This document shows, piece by piece, positions 23,964 through 38,500 of a stretch of DNA of 64,000 nt. The stretch lies in the NCBI GenBank assembly GCA_004009845.1, contig RMBW01000016.1, forward strand, positions 186,001 through 250,000. Reading direction: 5' to 3'. The notes beneath the pieces were generated by a model. It ran no database searches, was not told where the DNA came from, and was given only the letters and a program-made list of their open reading frames with translations. The translations under genes and the position numbers were made by a program. Numbering within the stretch: position 1 is the stretch's first letter; each line of letters starts with the position of its first letter. Source of the DNA: Davidsoniella eucalypti. Lineage: Eukaryota; Ascomycota; Sordariomycetes; Microascales; Ceratocystidaceae.

Positions 23964-24011
23964 CTCTACAACTCTACAACTCTACAACTCTACAACTCTA
24001 CAACTCTACAA
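23964..24011 (+). repeat. 8-bp minisatellite, six copies
   Basis: Six perfect tandem copies of ctctacaa in non-coding DNA. Confidence 0.95.
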
Positions 24012-26129
24012 CTGTATTAGTGTAATGTCAGCACTACTACTGCTAGTAGCAGTGGTGACAACGGCCCAGAGAGCCCGTGACAGGGTCTGGAACAGAGCCA
24101 AAAGGTCTCTGCAGGCCCTGGACGGTGATTCGTCTGGGAATAGCTGGGAGCTAGCTAGCTAGCAGGTTTTCAGAGCCCAGCAGTAGCAAGTTCTTGGTCC
24201 TCTTTCTGGAGCTGGCGAAGAATAAAGGTACACAGGTCTTGTCTTCGCTAGCCTAAGGAATCGACCTCCCAGGCTTTTCCCACGAGGTAGCAGCGATGGC
24301 GCGCTTTGGGTAAGCGAGTTGTAGAAGCCCTGACGGGCGTAGGGGTTTAGCGGGTTTCGGAAAAAGTGGGAAGTCCTGGAAAAGCAGAAAAGAGACAGAT
24401 ACAGAGGCAGAGACCCGGGAGTGGCTACTAACTGACTGGCGATGGCGAAGAGCAGAGATACCGGACAGTATTGGAAATTGGCCTACATACTGAGATACGA
24501 CGACAACTGACATGCCAGGATATAGAGGCAAAGGCCGTCTACCTACATCTATGTGTCTCTACCTAGAAGTATAGCATGTATGTCTACATGTTATTGACAG
24601 GGCTAGTTTGCTAAGAGCTGCGGTAGATGCTGTGGTGCTTTCGGTTTGCTCTGACCTGAGCCAGACTAGCAGCGGAGATTCTTGCTTCAGTCGGGCCAAC
24701 GAAATTTCATCCGGCCGGGAAAGACGCTGAATGTAGAAGAAGGGCCCTAAGGATATGCAAATAAAGGAGACGGGAGTAGTTGCAACCGTAGGTTTTCTTT
24801 TTCAGTATTCAGAGAAAAACAAAATAAAGCAACACTGCAGTCCAATATTGCTACAGCGGAGAGATTGGGAAGAGGCAGGCCAGGACCAAGAAAGAAAAAA
24901 ACAAATCAGCAGCTATAGTCGACATATATGGTATGATCTGCCATTATATGCCGCTGATAGTAGTAGAGGGAATGGGAGCTATAGCCCCAGTGCCGCCTAT
25001 AGCATCACCCACAGCACCACTGTCCAGCAGTTGCTCTGCCGCTATGCATAAACGGCGTGGGAGGCAACTTGTGATGTGTCGGCTGAGCAAAAAGCTCGCA
25101 TCGTCACTGGCTAGAACTGCGTAGAAGAAGCTATGGTGGTTGAGAGGTTTATGCTAGTGATGCTAGCCTGTGGCGTCTATAGGGTACGCTGTATAGTATA
25201 GTGTTGCATGATTTTCCTATAGCATAGTAGAGGCAAAAAAATACAAAAAATACACAAAACAGAAACAGCGAGTCCGAAAGAGAAGGGTCTGGAGAGAACT
25301 GGAAATCGAGGTGGACTGAGCTTCTTGGCGGGGGTTTGGTTTGGTTTGTAGTGTAGCAGAGGGTGCTAATAATAATCTGTGATAGCACACATATAATATG
25401 CACTATGTAGAAAAACGTGCGGGCTTAGAGCTGGGGAGGGTTTTGGGCTTAAGCTAGAGCCGGACACACAAAATAGGCGTCGAGGAGAAGTGTATGGGTA
25501 GTGCTTGGTAGAAGGAAGCAGCTAGTTGGAGCTAGTTCGATGCTAAAAGAGTTTGTTGGGTGGGATTCTTCCTGGATATGCAGACTTCAGACTTCAGACA
25601 ATAGAGCTGCCATCCTACACGAACGAGCTTCAGATTCTGTAAGTCTGGAAGCAGAAGCTGCAGACTCTGGTACTTGGGAGGGGAGAACAAGACCAAGCAT
25701 CGTGAACAGCACCTCTCGCAATATACACTACGACGACATTTCTCTTGCAGATATCGTGTATGCATTCATACTGCAACAATGTTTCGTACAAGACCGCACC
25801 AGACTTGTCGATGCATATACATTCAGTCTGCTATACCAAAATCACAGCCAGCTTTGAAAGAAAGACATCCAGCAGACCTTCTCGCTACTTCCACCCCGTT
25901 TGTAGCACGGACGCACACCCCGGCTCTCACCATGGCATGACAGTGGATTTGTCGACACCCCCCGTACATCATATCACACAGATACAGGCAAGAACAAGCC
26001 ACGCCCTGACAGGTAGACCTCCAGGGTGCAGCAGGCCTGGGGCTTCTCTCAACACACACCCTGGGGGCCGTTTGCTTGGGCCGACTTGGGGGACTGAGAG
26101 TAGCAAAAGACTTGAGAGCACACAGAACA

Positions 26130-26535
26130 TCTCAAAAGGTATTTATCTACTCGCCGGCGCTGCTCTTCTTCACGTCTTGCCGGAGTAAGTCTCTCGTCTT
26201 GTTCTTTGGCTTCTCTTTCTATAGCGTCCGTCTTTGCGTCTGTCTCTGCGTGGGTTTTTGTATAATTCTTTTTTTCCTTTTCTTTTATATCTTCGCTTCT
26301 TATACATCGAGTTAGACGCTCTTGACCTGCAGCTCGACTTTTAGCTTGACATTGCCGACTTGCCATAGACCGACGAACGCTCTGTCTTTTTATATAGCAT
26401 ATATCTCACTAGCCACTATATCGTTGGACGATTTCCGAATCTGGGATTCCTGCCTTTTGCGTTTCTCGCCAGCTCCTACTACTATCACACACACTTCCGA
26501 CTATTATACATACTACTATCTGCTTCATTGCAGCC
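26130..26535 (+). promoter_or_regulatory. pyrimidine-rich promoter/leader of the Uds1-like gene
   Basis: Long C/T tracts (for example tcttctttttttccttttc-like runs at about 26,260-26,290) and tatatagcatatatc at about 26,391 precede the ATG at 26,536. CT-rich leaders of this kind usually mark transcription starts in filamentous fungi. Confidence 0.45.
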
Positions 26536-28800
26536 ATGGCTTCCAAGACGATGACATCGGCCGCCGCCACAGCCACAGCCACAGCCCCGACCGCCAGCAT
26601 TGCCGAGACCCGCAAATACCAGTTGTTTCCCAAGGCCGCGCCTGTGGGTGCCTCCAGCAACGCCTCCAACGCCCCGAAGCAGCTCGATCCCGAGCAGGCC
26701 TTTGCTCTGGCCATGAAGAACGGCGCCGAGTCTGGCTCCATCTCCAGCCCGGGCAGCATCCGCCTACGCAAGGATTCGAACCTTAGCGCTCGCCGCCGCA
26801 AAGTCAGCGTTCCGGAGCTTGGTCCGATGACCACCGTGCAAGAGGTTGCCATGGATTCTCGTAAGTTGCTCTACTGTTGTCTTTGCTAGCCTTGCCGACT
26901 GGCTCGTGGATAGCCTGCTAACCCTCTCTGTACAGCAACCCTGCCTGGTCTCCGCGCCGTACACGAGCGTTCGTCGTCTGCCCAGGGAGCCAACTGGCGC
27001 AACCACATTGTCGACTACGCTACGGCACTGCCCGTGATCGGGCAAAAGCCCGTCGACCTTCTGTATGAAATCACAGCTGCCGCTGCCCTGCCACAGCCAG
27101 ACTCGCCGACCAGGAGCCCGGCTCTGCCTTTGTCCATCCCCAAGACCATCCGCTCCGCCTCTGGCAGCAGTGCCGCCAGCAGCGTTTCCTCTCGCTTCCG
27201 CTCAGCCTCGTCGTCTGTCGATAGCATCTCAACCTCAGCCAGCACCGTCTCGGGCTCGCCAGGCCGCCGCTCGCCGCTAATGAACCTGCTCAACTTCTCG
27301 TCCAGCCCGGAGGCCCGTGTTTGGGACCGCGCCATGACGCCACCTGCCCGCTCTCCGCCTAGTGTGCCGTCAAAGAAGCCCGCTCCTCTAGCCCAGCCCC
27401 CCTCGTTCGCCACCCCGACCCACCGCCGTGTGCCTTCGGACCGCATCATGGACCGGGGCCGTCCTCGCAAGCGCGGCCACTCGTGCACCGATTCCGGCAA
27501 AGCGAATGCCCTGGATGCGTCTGCTATGGAGGGGGAGGACGCACCGTCTCCCAAGCGCTCTCTCAGCTCCGAGCGCCGCGCCTTTGAGACTCTGCCTAGC
27601 GGCCTGAGCCTCCCAGTTGCTGCTGCCACACTGGCTGGTCCGGAGCTTCTTTCTCTGCGCTCGCAGGCTCTGGAACAGGCTTCGCGCTTCGAGATCCTGC
27701 GAGCTGCTGATGTCGGCGTTCTATCTCGTGAACTCCGTGCGCTAGACGAGCGTGTTGAGTACCTTCGTGGTACTTACAGTTCGCTTCGCGCCGGTCGCCG
27801 CAACCTGCACGGCCGCATCGTCACAATGCTACGCTCTGGCTCGAGCCGCTTCAGCCCTGATGCCCTGCTCCGCCAGGAAGAGGCTTTGAGTGAGCTGGAT
27901 GCCAGTATCGATGAGTGGATGTCGAAGCTGGATGCCGCTGAGAACAGACGGACTCGCGTGCGCCAGAAGCTACTGGAACATGTGGCTGCCGCCGCTACGA
28001 TTCCTGTTATGCAGCCCAGCGCCCACAAGATGCGCTCGGCTTCGGCCGCTCAGGCTTCGTCTAGCGCCGCTGCCGCGACTGCTGCCGCTCAGCAACAGAG
28101 CCAGAATCTGCATGCTAATCTGAGCACACCACCACGTAGTCCGACCAAGCCTGCTTTGGCGCCTCTTGTTACTCAGATGAAGCCCGTGGTAGAAATGCCT
28201 GCGCCGCTCAAGATGAACAAGAAGTCTCAGCAGCAGGCTCCCACTCCCGCCAACGTTATCGTCTCGCCTATCGCCGCTAAGGGCCGCACTGAGAGCATCT
28301 ACATCTATGCCGGCAGCGATGTCTTCGGCCTGAACAGTGCCCTGCAGGCCATGACTATTCCTCTTCCGGCTCCTACTCCCGCGCCCACCCACGCCCTACC
28401 TTCAGCGCCGGTTGCTTCCAACATCTCGCCTTCTTCTATCTCGCCCAAGACTCTAGTCTCTACCCCTTCTATCCCGGCCAAGACCCCATCGAAGCCCACC
28501 TCTGCTGCCCGCAAGCTCCGCGATATGGAGCGTCGTGAGATGCAGCGCTCGCGTAGCTTCGAGACTCTGCCTTCTTCTACCTATGAGTCTCCTCGCAAGA
28601 GCCCTGTTCCCCCTATGCCCAGCAGAAGAGACGGCTCGAGCAGCAGCACTACTAGCAACACTGCTAGCACCACTTCTACTAGCCGCAAGACCTCGGCTGC
28701 CCCGAAGAACAGCCCGTCAGTACACCTTTCTCCTCGCGATGAAGGCATGAGCTCAGACACTGAAGTTGTCTATCTTACCAGCGCGGTCTTCTCTGGCTGA
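26536..28800 (+). CDS. Uds1-like septation-associated protein
   Basis: Two exons, 26,536-26,860 and 26,936-28,800, joined over a 75-base intron (GTAAGT, ctgctaacc branch, tacag), give 729 residues. The N-terminal block KYQLFPKAAP and the block TTVQEV..DSPTLPGLR..HERSSSAQGANWR, created across the splice, are typical of ascomycete proteins annotated as up-regulated during septation protein 1. The signature coiled segment lies at about 352-464: QASRFEILRAADVGVLSREL, ALDERVEYLR, SLRAGRRNLHGRI, EEALSELDASIDEW, AENRRTRVRQKLLEHVAAA. The rest is Ser/Pro/Ala-rich and probably disordered. No membrane segment or signal peptide. A role at septa or in cell-cycle-linked wall growth is inferred from the family name only. 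Confidence 0.82.
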
Positions 28801-29780
28801 TTCTGCCTTGTAACAAAACATCTCTACTGGGATTCAAATATTCTCACATATACTGTTCAACGGCCGCACATATTCATGATTTCTTTTTTCTTTTTCTTTG
28901 TATTTTCCTTTGTAAGCTACTACGGCTGCACCTTTTCTTTTTCACGACTTGATTCTGCATCTCTTTCTTTTGTCAATCTTCTTTTCTCTCGACGGCGATT
29001 ATAGCTCGCCTGCTTTACTACTACTTTTTCCCGCCTTCACAGCAAGAAGGTGTTATCTGCTGCTCTCGTTCTTTTCCTTGCGTCTATCTCTGTTTCTTGC
29101 ATTTCATCTTCTTCATTATCTTTTCTTTTATAGTCTTGTCTCGAGGTCTCCAGATCCGTTATCCTCTTTATCATTGTATTCGGCATAGCACCTGATCTTT
29201 GTTTCTTTATATATACTCGGCCGGCTTCTTTGATTTCTCCTCGCTAGTTTGATTTTGTTTTCTTTTTTTAGTTGTCCATCTATTGGATAGTGGTCTGTTT
29301 TCTGTCTATCTTTCTCCTTCTACTGTTATACCTTTTTTTATTTTTACTCAATAGTCCTTTTTTACTCGCTATAGCATTGCATTTCTCTTGCTCAATATTT
29401 ATTCTACTTGATTGGGAATCTTGATTCTCCCTTAACTTAAAAGACTGTCTCCTGAAATTTCAAAACATCGTGACTATATAGTGCATGCCTTTATCTGTTG
29501 CCGGCGCTTTGGCTCTAAAAACTTGGGTCTTGTAATATCCAAGTAGAAAATCTCCGCCCATGTACTATTCCGACTGCTACTGCAGCTATCGCTAAATCGA
29601 TGTTCTTTGGTCGCCGATGTAGTGTTTTTTTCTTGTTATAGCCCTGGTCTACTTGTCCCCCTCGCTTATATTTTTTTGAAGGCTCATATATTATACCTTT
29701 ATCCTCTCTTCCATGAACAAAGAATGACTAAGAAATCAAGAAAAATAAATTGTGCTCCCTTGGTTCTCCCACATCACACA
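28801..29780 (+). other. strongly pyrimidine-biased tract after the Uds1-like gene
   Basis: About 900 bases are dominated by C and T on the plus strand, with many ctttttcttt-like runs and few purine runs. It may hold the 3' UTR of the gene just before it, or the leader of a transcript running rightward, but I see no coding frame that follows. Confidence 0.5.
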
Positions 29781-32700
29781 CACTATTGACAACCTTAATA
29801 CTATGATGATATAGGCTTTGATCCCTTGTCTCTATTTTTAAAGTATTGACACACACACACCCCCCCTCTCCTTTCCTCTCCATTCTTTCTCGATGTATCT
29901 TCTTGTTCCTGGTTTCTTCTTGGTCTTTTCGGGTCTAACAAAACCTGTCTAAGACTAGCACATTTCTTGAGACTTTACTTCGCCTACTACGCACGGTCCT
30001 CAAAAAAGTTACTTTCATGTAGCAAGGTAAGTTGGTGATTGGTTGAATATGTCAAGTTGATGAGTTACCAAGTTTCTTCTTGACAGATTTGCATCTTACG
30101 AGCTCTCCCTGAGTCTTAACTTACTGATCTTAAAAGTACTGCCTTTTTCTTCCCTTCTTGACCCTCGTGATATCTCCGGTTATGATGTCCAATGCTATAA
30201 AACACTGTAAACTTGACTCATAAGGCTATCTTGATAGGGTGCTAAACTCGGAAAGGATTCATCTGTCTGAACCTTCGATTTTAGTTTTCATCACACCTAT
30301 AGTAGAATACTTTTTTTTTTTTTAATTCATTTATCTTATGGAGCTATAGAGCTATGAAGACTACTTATTTGTTTTGTTTCTCTGGATTATCAAAATCCTC
30401 TTTCATATATTCTGCCTCATGGCACTTACGAACAGCTACATATCAATAAAGTATCTTTACATCTGATACACGAGATATGGTAGTATCTCCCCACTAACAC
30501 GGCCTCTGTGTTTATGTGTGGGCATATGTTTCAGACTGTTTACCTTACCCTTGTGCACTGATATCCCACATGATCTTAGTTTTGATTGTTTACCTAGAGA
30601 CTACTTTCAATGACAAACTAATATAATATACATATAACTAGTACTATTAAGAAGTTGGAAAAACAGCCTTGTCGATATTTACTGTTTTTTCTGACTAGTT
30701 GCCTCGATCAGCCACTTCTCATAAAATCGAAATACATATTATATGTATGTAGCAGCATAGTTTTCACAAGCCCACCCAATCTATATCAAAGCGTTGCATA
30801 ACTTTAATGACTATCAAGCTTTGATTGTCATTTCTAGTCACCATATCTAGCACAGACTCTTGTGATATCTACAAGTGAGGGGAAGGTGTGAGTCCCTGAT
30901 AACAGGTCAAACTTCAACTAAAAGTCGCATCTTATGGCCATTGACGAAGTATACTATAGTAAGCTTCTATCAATAACCAGGAGTGATAGTAGTTAGCTAT
31001 CCAATCTCGTTCAACTGTTCAAACTTTGGTTCTTTCCCCCCCTTCTTTGCTGGTAATTATAGTGTCGTTAAGCAGAAGACATGTCGTACACGCCGTTGCT
31101 CCAAAGAATGTATATTTAGCGTGATAGTCACCTATAAAATACTAATCGACGTCTAAGCTTTGTTTCTAGTACGATTCGTTTTAGGCTCTCTGCTTACCTC
31201 GAGGCTCTATTCTTCCCCTTGGATTCCTTCACAGACTCATCGTTCAAATTTTATACCGATAGAATCTCTGTGTCCCCTTGTTCCCACTCAAAAGTTATAG
31301 GTATAAAGCAACCGAGCGTGAAATTATGTCCCCTCTGATTCTCCAACTATACTTAATAACCAGTTAGTTTCTTTCTTTTCAGTGCATATAGTTTTGTGAT
31401 AGGACAATTTATTCAAACATTCTAGACTACTTTTAGAAGAGGAATAAAACACTTACTGTGAAACATTCAGCACCCTCAAAGGCTGTTGTCATAATGATAA
31501 AGAGGTAAAAACAGGACTTTGCATACGAGAATTAGTGCCACCCCTATGCCTAAGCATTCACATTGCCTAGATACATTGTAATTATTGTCTAGTATACGCA
31601 TACTTATATATGCATAGTTTGCCACTTTCAAGACTAATTCGGCAATCACTTTCGCTACATCAACGTCTTTCTTATGCTTTAAATGGAGAATTTTTGCATG
31701 AAAGCACCCAAGTGATATCTGTGAATTGTTCGTCTATACATTCTGATAATGTAGTCGGAATTTTAGTATAGGTACACGCAACATCATTATATCATCAGAT
31801 ATGTCTTACTATATTCATGCTATACCCTCCATAGTCAATAATCGCCGTTTTCTGAAGTAGTGTTTAGCACGTCTCACACAGGCCAAACATTTACCGCGTG
31901 GGAAATCTCAAACTCGGGAATCTACTGTTTGTTGTAATATCACTGTCCCACACACACATACAGGCTCCCTCGCTTTTGTATTCAACTATAAGTACATCTG
32001 TATAGGGTGTGTAGTCAGCAACTCTAAAACATGGTGTTAGACTTTTAGCGGGCCCAGGTTTCTTCGTGCAGCTGTTGATTGACATGGCGTGTGGCAAATC
32101 CAACCGCCCGATACGTAGGGCATAAGAAGGCACTAATAGATGGCAATGTAGGGCTTGGCAAAGCTACGTGATACTTGGAATACAGCCCCTTCCTGTACTT
32201 CTTCACAGGGCTCACATTGGCACCAACAGCAACTGCTTGTATCAACGTTTAGACTATGGAGAGTTTGAGACATTGTAGCATGATACCTGAAGGACTTAAG
32301 AAGAGGAGAACGGAAAATGGCGTCTTGAACCTTGCATCTAATAGCTTTAGGATGCTTGATAGAAATAATAATGTCGAAATTCGACTTGCATATAAAGTTG
32401 ACCACAAAAACTATACTAATAACCGATCTTCGTTTACTCTCATGAAGCGTGTTTCATGATAGTCACAAAGTTAGACTCCGCAAGTTTAGTAACCCTATTT
32501 AACCCTATCAGCGGGTGATGGAATTATAAGTGCCAGTGATGGGGAAAAAGTGAGTAAAGTGTCCAAAATTCATATTGCTGGCAAAATATTAAATTTCGAT
32601 ACGGTTTGTTATATCATTGTATATAACAACCTTAATCACACAACCAAATGGTACATTACTGCAGTTGTGCGACGATAACTCCCGTATTGAATCAGGATGA

Positions 32701-35590
32701 ACGCCATATCCAAGTGTCAACTGCATGTAATCTGAACAACTATGGTTTAAGCCAACTGAAAGCAGGTAAATCTATTGGTTACATAGAGCAGTCTGATGAT
32801 TGGTAATAACGTGGTGATGAGATGTAAAACCGGTGGTACGCGTACACTTGCCGTATGATCGACATCGTGCTTAGAGATTCATCCTGACTAACGTCTCATC
32901 TATCAAGGCATAATGATCTCGAGATGGAACTCCCGCATATTAGATCAACAACAGACGATATTGCCCCGCCTAGCTCGTAATTATGCCATAATTATAAGAT
33001 GAGATTCTATGACTCGGTTATAACAAGATTTCAAATGGCCCCAGGACTTGGGACAGATAACTACAACTAGACAGATAGGGACGCATCATAATAGCGGAGG
33101 ATCTGCTTATTTGTAGCCACACAGCAAGCGATGCATATACCTATGTATAGGTTTGGACTAATAAGAATTGTGACAGCTGACTTGTGCAGACTGTAAAAGC
33201 ACATGCAATCCATATCTCGTGTCGGTAATGCTATTGGTATAAACTAATTATATAGCATTAAAGACAATTAGACGGGTCACTATAATATCAAATTCGATGT
33301 CATAAAGCTCGTTGTTTTGCCCACCTTATATAGTGGCTTTCCTTATTTTGTCCTACGATATTGTGACTCTTGCAGGCTGAAATAAAGTTTGTTGTTCAAT
33401 ATATTTCTGCAACCCTGGCTGATATCGGATTATATTCCTCAGTAGTTAATCTCGTAGTCAACTAGCCAAGTCATATTTGATGGGATGGAAATGGGAACTA
33501 GGAATTGGGATTCTAATCCATTGACGTGAAGCAAAGTGGTTGCTTGTTCTAAAAGGGACTGTTATGTCATCCCCCGCGCAAAAAAAATCTAGCGACCCGA
33601 GTTTTGCTGTGAACATCCCATGCTCGTAATGGCAAAGCTGCCCTGTACCTGCGTTTATATACGACGTAGATCGTGATTTTGCAGGGCTGACAGCTAGAAT
33701 CACCACAATATAAACGACAGGGTGTCAAGGAGGTAGAGGGGCACTACGACAAACTGACGGGAAAGAACCTTGGAAATTAGTAGTGATGAGATGACGAAAT
33801 GAGTAAAGAGGGGAGTCGAGGTGGAGGATAATTAACTGTTGGGAGTGAACCATGGAAGCACATTCGTAAAAAGCAAAACAAGGACCATAGGGAGGTTTGG
33901 AGTAGCTGGCTGGAATTTTAGTTAGCTATCTAGGAGTGATACAAGATAGTTAAGCTTCTAATCTCTAGACTATAAATAAAATCATCATCAGTTAAGCTTC
34001 TAATTGTACTATGGTAATGAAACGATGCAAAAACCACAACTTCCCCCCCTCGGTTATGATATCAAATATGAAGCTCAGTATAGTTGGGCAGCCTGTCGGT
34101 AGAATGTCGGGATATTGGTACTCAAGCATATAGACCCTAAATGCATAACCCTGGCATTGCTAGAACATTGAGTCCCTACTTCAACTGCTTAGGCGACAAT
34201 TCACTCAGGTTAGCCCAGCCCGGAAATGCTGCTTTACTTTGACGACGATATCTTGCCAAGCGATGGACTTGCCACGATAAATTCCCCTCTGTTGCTTTTG
34301 CTTGATTCCCTTTATAGAATTGTTTCTAGATGCATGAGAACAACAGCGATCGACTTCAGAGCCAAATCGACGAACGACGGCTCGCACGGCTCCCTTGAAC
34401 GAAACCAACGCCACTATAAAAACAGCAAGCTAGGGCACACACTCTACTAGAGCTAGCGATTAGGCTACATGTATCTATCCAACTGTAGAGCAACCAAAGC
34501 TACGGCATTGACCGGGATTTTGTCTTTTGGCACGAATGCTTCTCTTCCCTGGACCCGGTGACGACACTGACTTAAGCCAAGTCTCGAAAGACAACAGAGC
34601 GACCGCCTTTTTGCAGCGGAGCTCAGACAAAAAAGAGGGTGAGAACCCTAGCGGAGATTATTCTGAACAAACCGCTCGATGACCCATTCTGATCCCAGAC
34701 TTGCCAACAATTGGATTCTTCACCGAGAGAGTGTTTCTTGCCGAAAACGGTGCGTTCTAGTGGCAGCTTTGTCTTAAAGAGACTCGAACCAGGCCTTCGA
34801 TTGACTGGACCGCTTGCAGTTATTTTTGTGTGCAATTATTTCTTCCTTGAGCTTGCCTTGAGCTCCTTAGATAGTAGTTGGTTTCGACCCTTTTGAACGG
34901 CATCTGTTGGTACATGTGTATGTATTTGTGTACCCCAGCCTCAATGCTCGAATCCTACAGCTTCCCATCCTGGCTTTACAGAATCATCTTCACCACACGC
35001 ATAATTTCATTAATCTTTTTTCCCTGACCGTGCTGGCAACCTTGTTGTTTTGTTTTGTTTCTACTGTTGGTTTCCCACCATTTTGTTTTCCTTATCAACA
35101 ACAGGACGATTCCCAATTGACGACTCACAGTTAGCACATCTTGCGCGCTGAATTCCCGAAAAAAGTCGATAATAGAGCTCGTTCACCGCGGAGCTCTGTT
35201 GCTACTAGACGAAATCCCGAACATACACTTGAGGACCCTTTTGCTTCGCTTCGAGGCATTGCCGCCACTCATCACCGACGATACAGCATTCATTTGAGGC
35301 TATCATTTTACGATCTTTGCCACGATTCCCACTATACCCACGAAATCACGACGAGACGATTCATTGCTATAGCTTCGACTGGGACCGCATTACCCAGCGT
35401 CAAGGAGCCTCTTCTTTCTTTCTACCACTAGAAAACTTGAAGCCGCACAGCCAGTTTCAACCATCAAGAACCGCTCTGCAAGATCTGTACCCCTACAATA
35501 TACCGGGCGCGGGCCCCTTCGACCTATCTATTATCTATTATCTATCATTTTAGAAGAAGGTCGCACTAAACGACCACAACAACCGTCAAC
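29781..35590. other. 5.8-kb AT-rich intergenic DNA
   Basis: No frame with recognisable content. A segment at about 30,318-30,357 (attcatttatcttatggagc onward) recurs in both palindrome arms (46,353-46,395 and 51,965-52,010). The last 700 bases before the kinesin ATG contain CT-rich leader tracts (for example about 35,400-35,560). Confidence 0.55.
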
Positions 35591-38500
35591 ATGGCTGGCG
35601 GAAATATCAAGGTCGTGGTCAGATGTAGACCTTTTAATAGCAGAGGTATGCACAGCACACATAGCCAACATTAGTTCCTGGCCAAGAGGCTCGAAACTAA
35701 AGAACCACATACTAACCCGGTCCCTTAGAAATCGATCGCGGGGCAAAATGCATCGTTGATATGAAGGGCAACCAGACTGTCATTGCCCCTCATGACACAG
35801 CTGCTAGCGCCAAGGGCGCAAAGGACTCTGGGTCCAAATCTTTTGCATTTGATAAATCATACTGGTCCTTCAACCGTGATGACCCCAATTATGCTGGCCA
35901 GTCAAACCTATTCGATGATTTAGGCCAGCCACTCTTGGACAATGCCTTCCAAGGCTACAACAACTGTATTTTTGCATACGGTCAGACGGGTTCCGGTAAA
36001 TCGTACTCTATGATGGGATATGGCAAAGAAATTGGTATCATTCCCATGATTTGCCAGGACATGTTCCGACGAATAGGAGAAATGCAAAGGGACTCGACAC
36101 TCAAGTGCACAGTTGAAGTCTCATATCTGGAAATTTATAACGAACGAGTGCGCGATCTGCTCAACCCATCAACAAAGGGCAATCTCAAAGTCCGTGAACA
36201 TCCCTCGACGGGTCCCTATGTCGAGGATCTGGCCAAGCTTGCCGTTAGTAGCTTCCCGGAGATTGAAAACCTCATGGACGAGGGTAACAAAGCCAGAACA
36301 GTTGCAGCCACCAACATGAACGAAACCTCCAGTCGTAGTCACGCCGTGTTCACTCTGATGTTGACACAGAAGAAGTTCGACTCCGAGACCAAGATGGCCA
36401 TGGAGAAGGTAGCCAAGATCAGCCTGGTCGATTTGGCTGGTTCCGAACGAGCAACATCGACTGGAGCAACTGGTGCGCGTCTAAAGGAAGGTGCCGAGAT
36501 CAATCGGTCGCTATCAACCCTAGGTCGTGTCATTGCTGCACTGGCAGACTTGTCCACTGGAAAGAAGAAGAAGGGCCCGGGCGGAACAGTCCCATACAGA
36601 GACAGTGTCCTGACATGGCTACTAAAGGACTCTTTGGGTGGTAACAGTATGACTGCCATGATTGCAGCCATTTCACCAGCCGACATCAACTACGACGAAA
36701 CACTCAGTACGCTAAGATATGCCGATTCCGCCAAAAGAATTAAGAACCACGCCGTGGTCAACGAAGATGCAAATGCACGCATGATTCGTGAACTCAAAGA
36801 AGAGCTATCATTACTGCGAAGCAAACTGGGCGGAGGAGGTGGCGGAGGAGGCGGTGGTGGTGGAGGTTCCCTCCCACCAGAAGAGGTGTACGCTGAAGGA
36901 ACGCCATTGGAGCAGCAGTTTGTGTCAATTACCACACAAGACGGTTCAACGAAAAAAGTGTCCAAGGCAGAGATTGCCGAACAGCTGACACAGAGTGAAA
37001 AGTTGCTCACGGATCTCAACCAGACATGGGAGGAGAAGCTACAAAAAACGGAAGAAATCCAAAAGGAGAGGGAAGCAGCACTGGAGGAACTGGGCATCAG
37101 TATCGAAAAGGGCTTCGTTGGACTCACAACTCCTAAGAAGATGCCCCATCTGGTGAACTTATCGGACGACCCGCTGCTAGCCGAATGTCTGGTGTACAAT
37201 TTAAAGCCTGGTGAGACGACAGTCGGCAATGTTAACACAAATGCCGATCAAGCCGTCAACATCCGACTAAATGGTTCCCGCATCTTACACGACCATTGTG
37301 TGTTCGATAATGCACCGGACGGTACGGTTACGGTAGTACCACGGGAAGGCGCGTCGGTTATGGTCAACGGAAAACGCATCTCGGAGCCGAAGCAGCTACA
37401 CTCCGGATATCGTGTAATTCTTGGCGACTTCCACATCTTTCGTTTTAACCACCCGACAGAAGCTCGTGAAGAGCGACACCAGCAAAGCCTACTGCGGCAA
37501 TCTATCACCGCCAACCAACTGGCCAGCATTGGTTCGCCGTCTCCCGTAGGAAAACACGAACGCACCTTTAGCAAGGCCCTATCAGATCTGGGCAACGAAG
37601 CGGCCAACTCTCGACCAGACTCGCCACGGCGCGACAACGATTATATGTTTGCGCGGCGCGAGGCGGCTAGTGCAATCCTGGGCACGGAGCAGAATTTTGC
37701 GGCGCTCACCGACGAAGAGCTCAATGCCCTGTTTGAGAACGTGCAGCGCGCACGCACCGAGCGTGTGATTGGCCGAGAGGGCGAGGATGATTCCGAATCA
37801 ACGACGTCATACCCTATCCGTGAGAAGTACATGTCTACGGGCACGATTGACAACTTCTCCATGGACACGGCGCTGACCATGCCGTCGACACCTAAACAGG
37901 GAGAAACCGAAGAAAAGCTGCAGACTCTTAGGGAGGAGATGCAACAGCAGCTAGAGAAGCAGAAGGAAGAATACCAAGCTCAGCTGCAGACGGCACAAGA
38001 AGCCAATGTGAAAGCGGAAGAAATCAAACAGGAGAAGGCCCGCATGGAGACTGCCTTGGAACAACTCAAGGAGGACATGCAGTTGCAGCTCGCCGTCCAG
38101 AAAGCACAGTTTGAGGACAAGATCGAGCGACTAGATCCTCTCAAGCAGCCCAAGGCTAGCCATATCCTGACCGAGGCTGAGATTGCACGAGCGCGAACAG
38201 CCGTGAGAATATGGCGAAACAGACACTTTGTTGGCATGGCAGAGGCTGTCCTACAGAACGCGGCCGTGCTCAAGGAGGCGCAGATTATGGCCAACGAGCT
38301 AGCGGAAGGCGTACTTCTTCAGTACACGGTTGTTGGCGTCGGCCACACATTATGTTCCTCCTACGACATGGTACTAAACGGCCTTGGCGACAGCGATGAC
38401 GCGGCATTAACGGATGCGGCCAAACCATGTATCGGAGTCCGCGTAGCCGACTACAAGCACAGTGTCGTCCATCTGTGGAGTCTTGACAAGTTACACGATC

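Larger units (their letters stand above)
13172..26300. other. 13-kb region without a convincing protein gene
   Basis: All open frames here are short or compositionally unlike the real genes in this window. The longest (18,651-19,367, plus, 238 codons, MSGRGRPLTNPNGD...) lacks motifs, has many rare-looking codons and no homologous feel, so I do not call it a gene. A T run lies at about 17,970-17,991. From about 25,900 the sequence becomes pyrimidine-rich leading to the next gene. Non-coding transcripts or undetected multi-exon genes remain possible. Confidence 0.55.

Noticed and set aside
23964..24011. Regular 8-bp repeats considered as a CRISPR-like array
   Set aside because: Units are adjacent without spacers and the genome is eukaryotic; a plain minisatellite.
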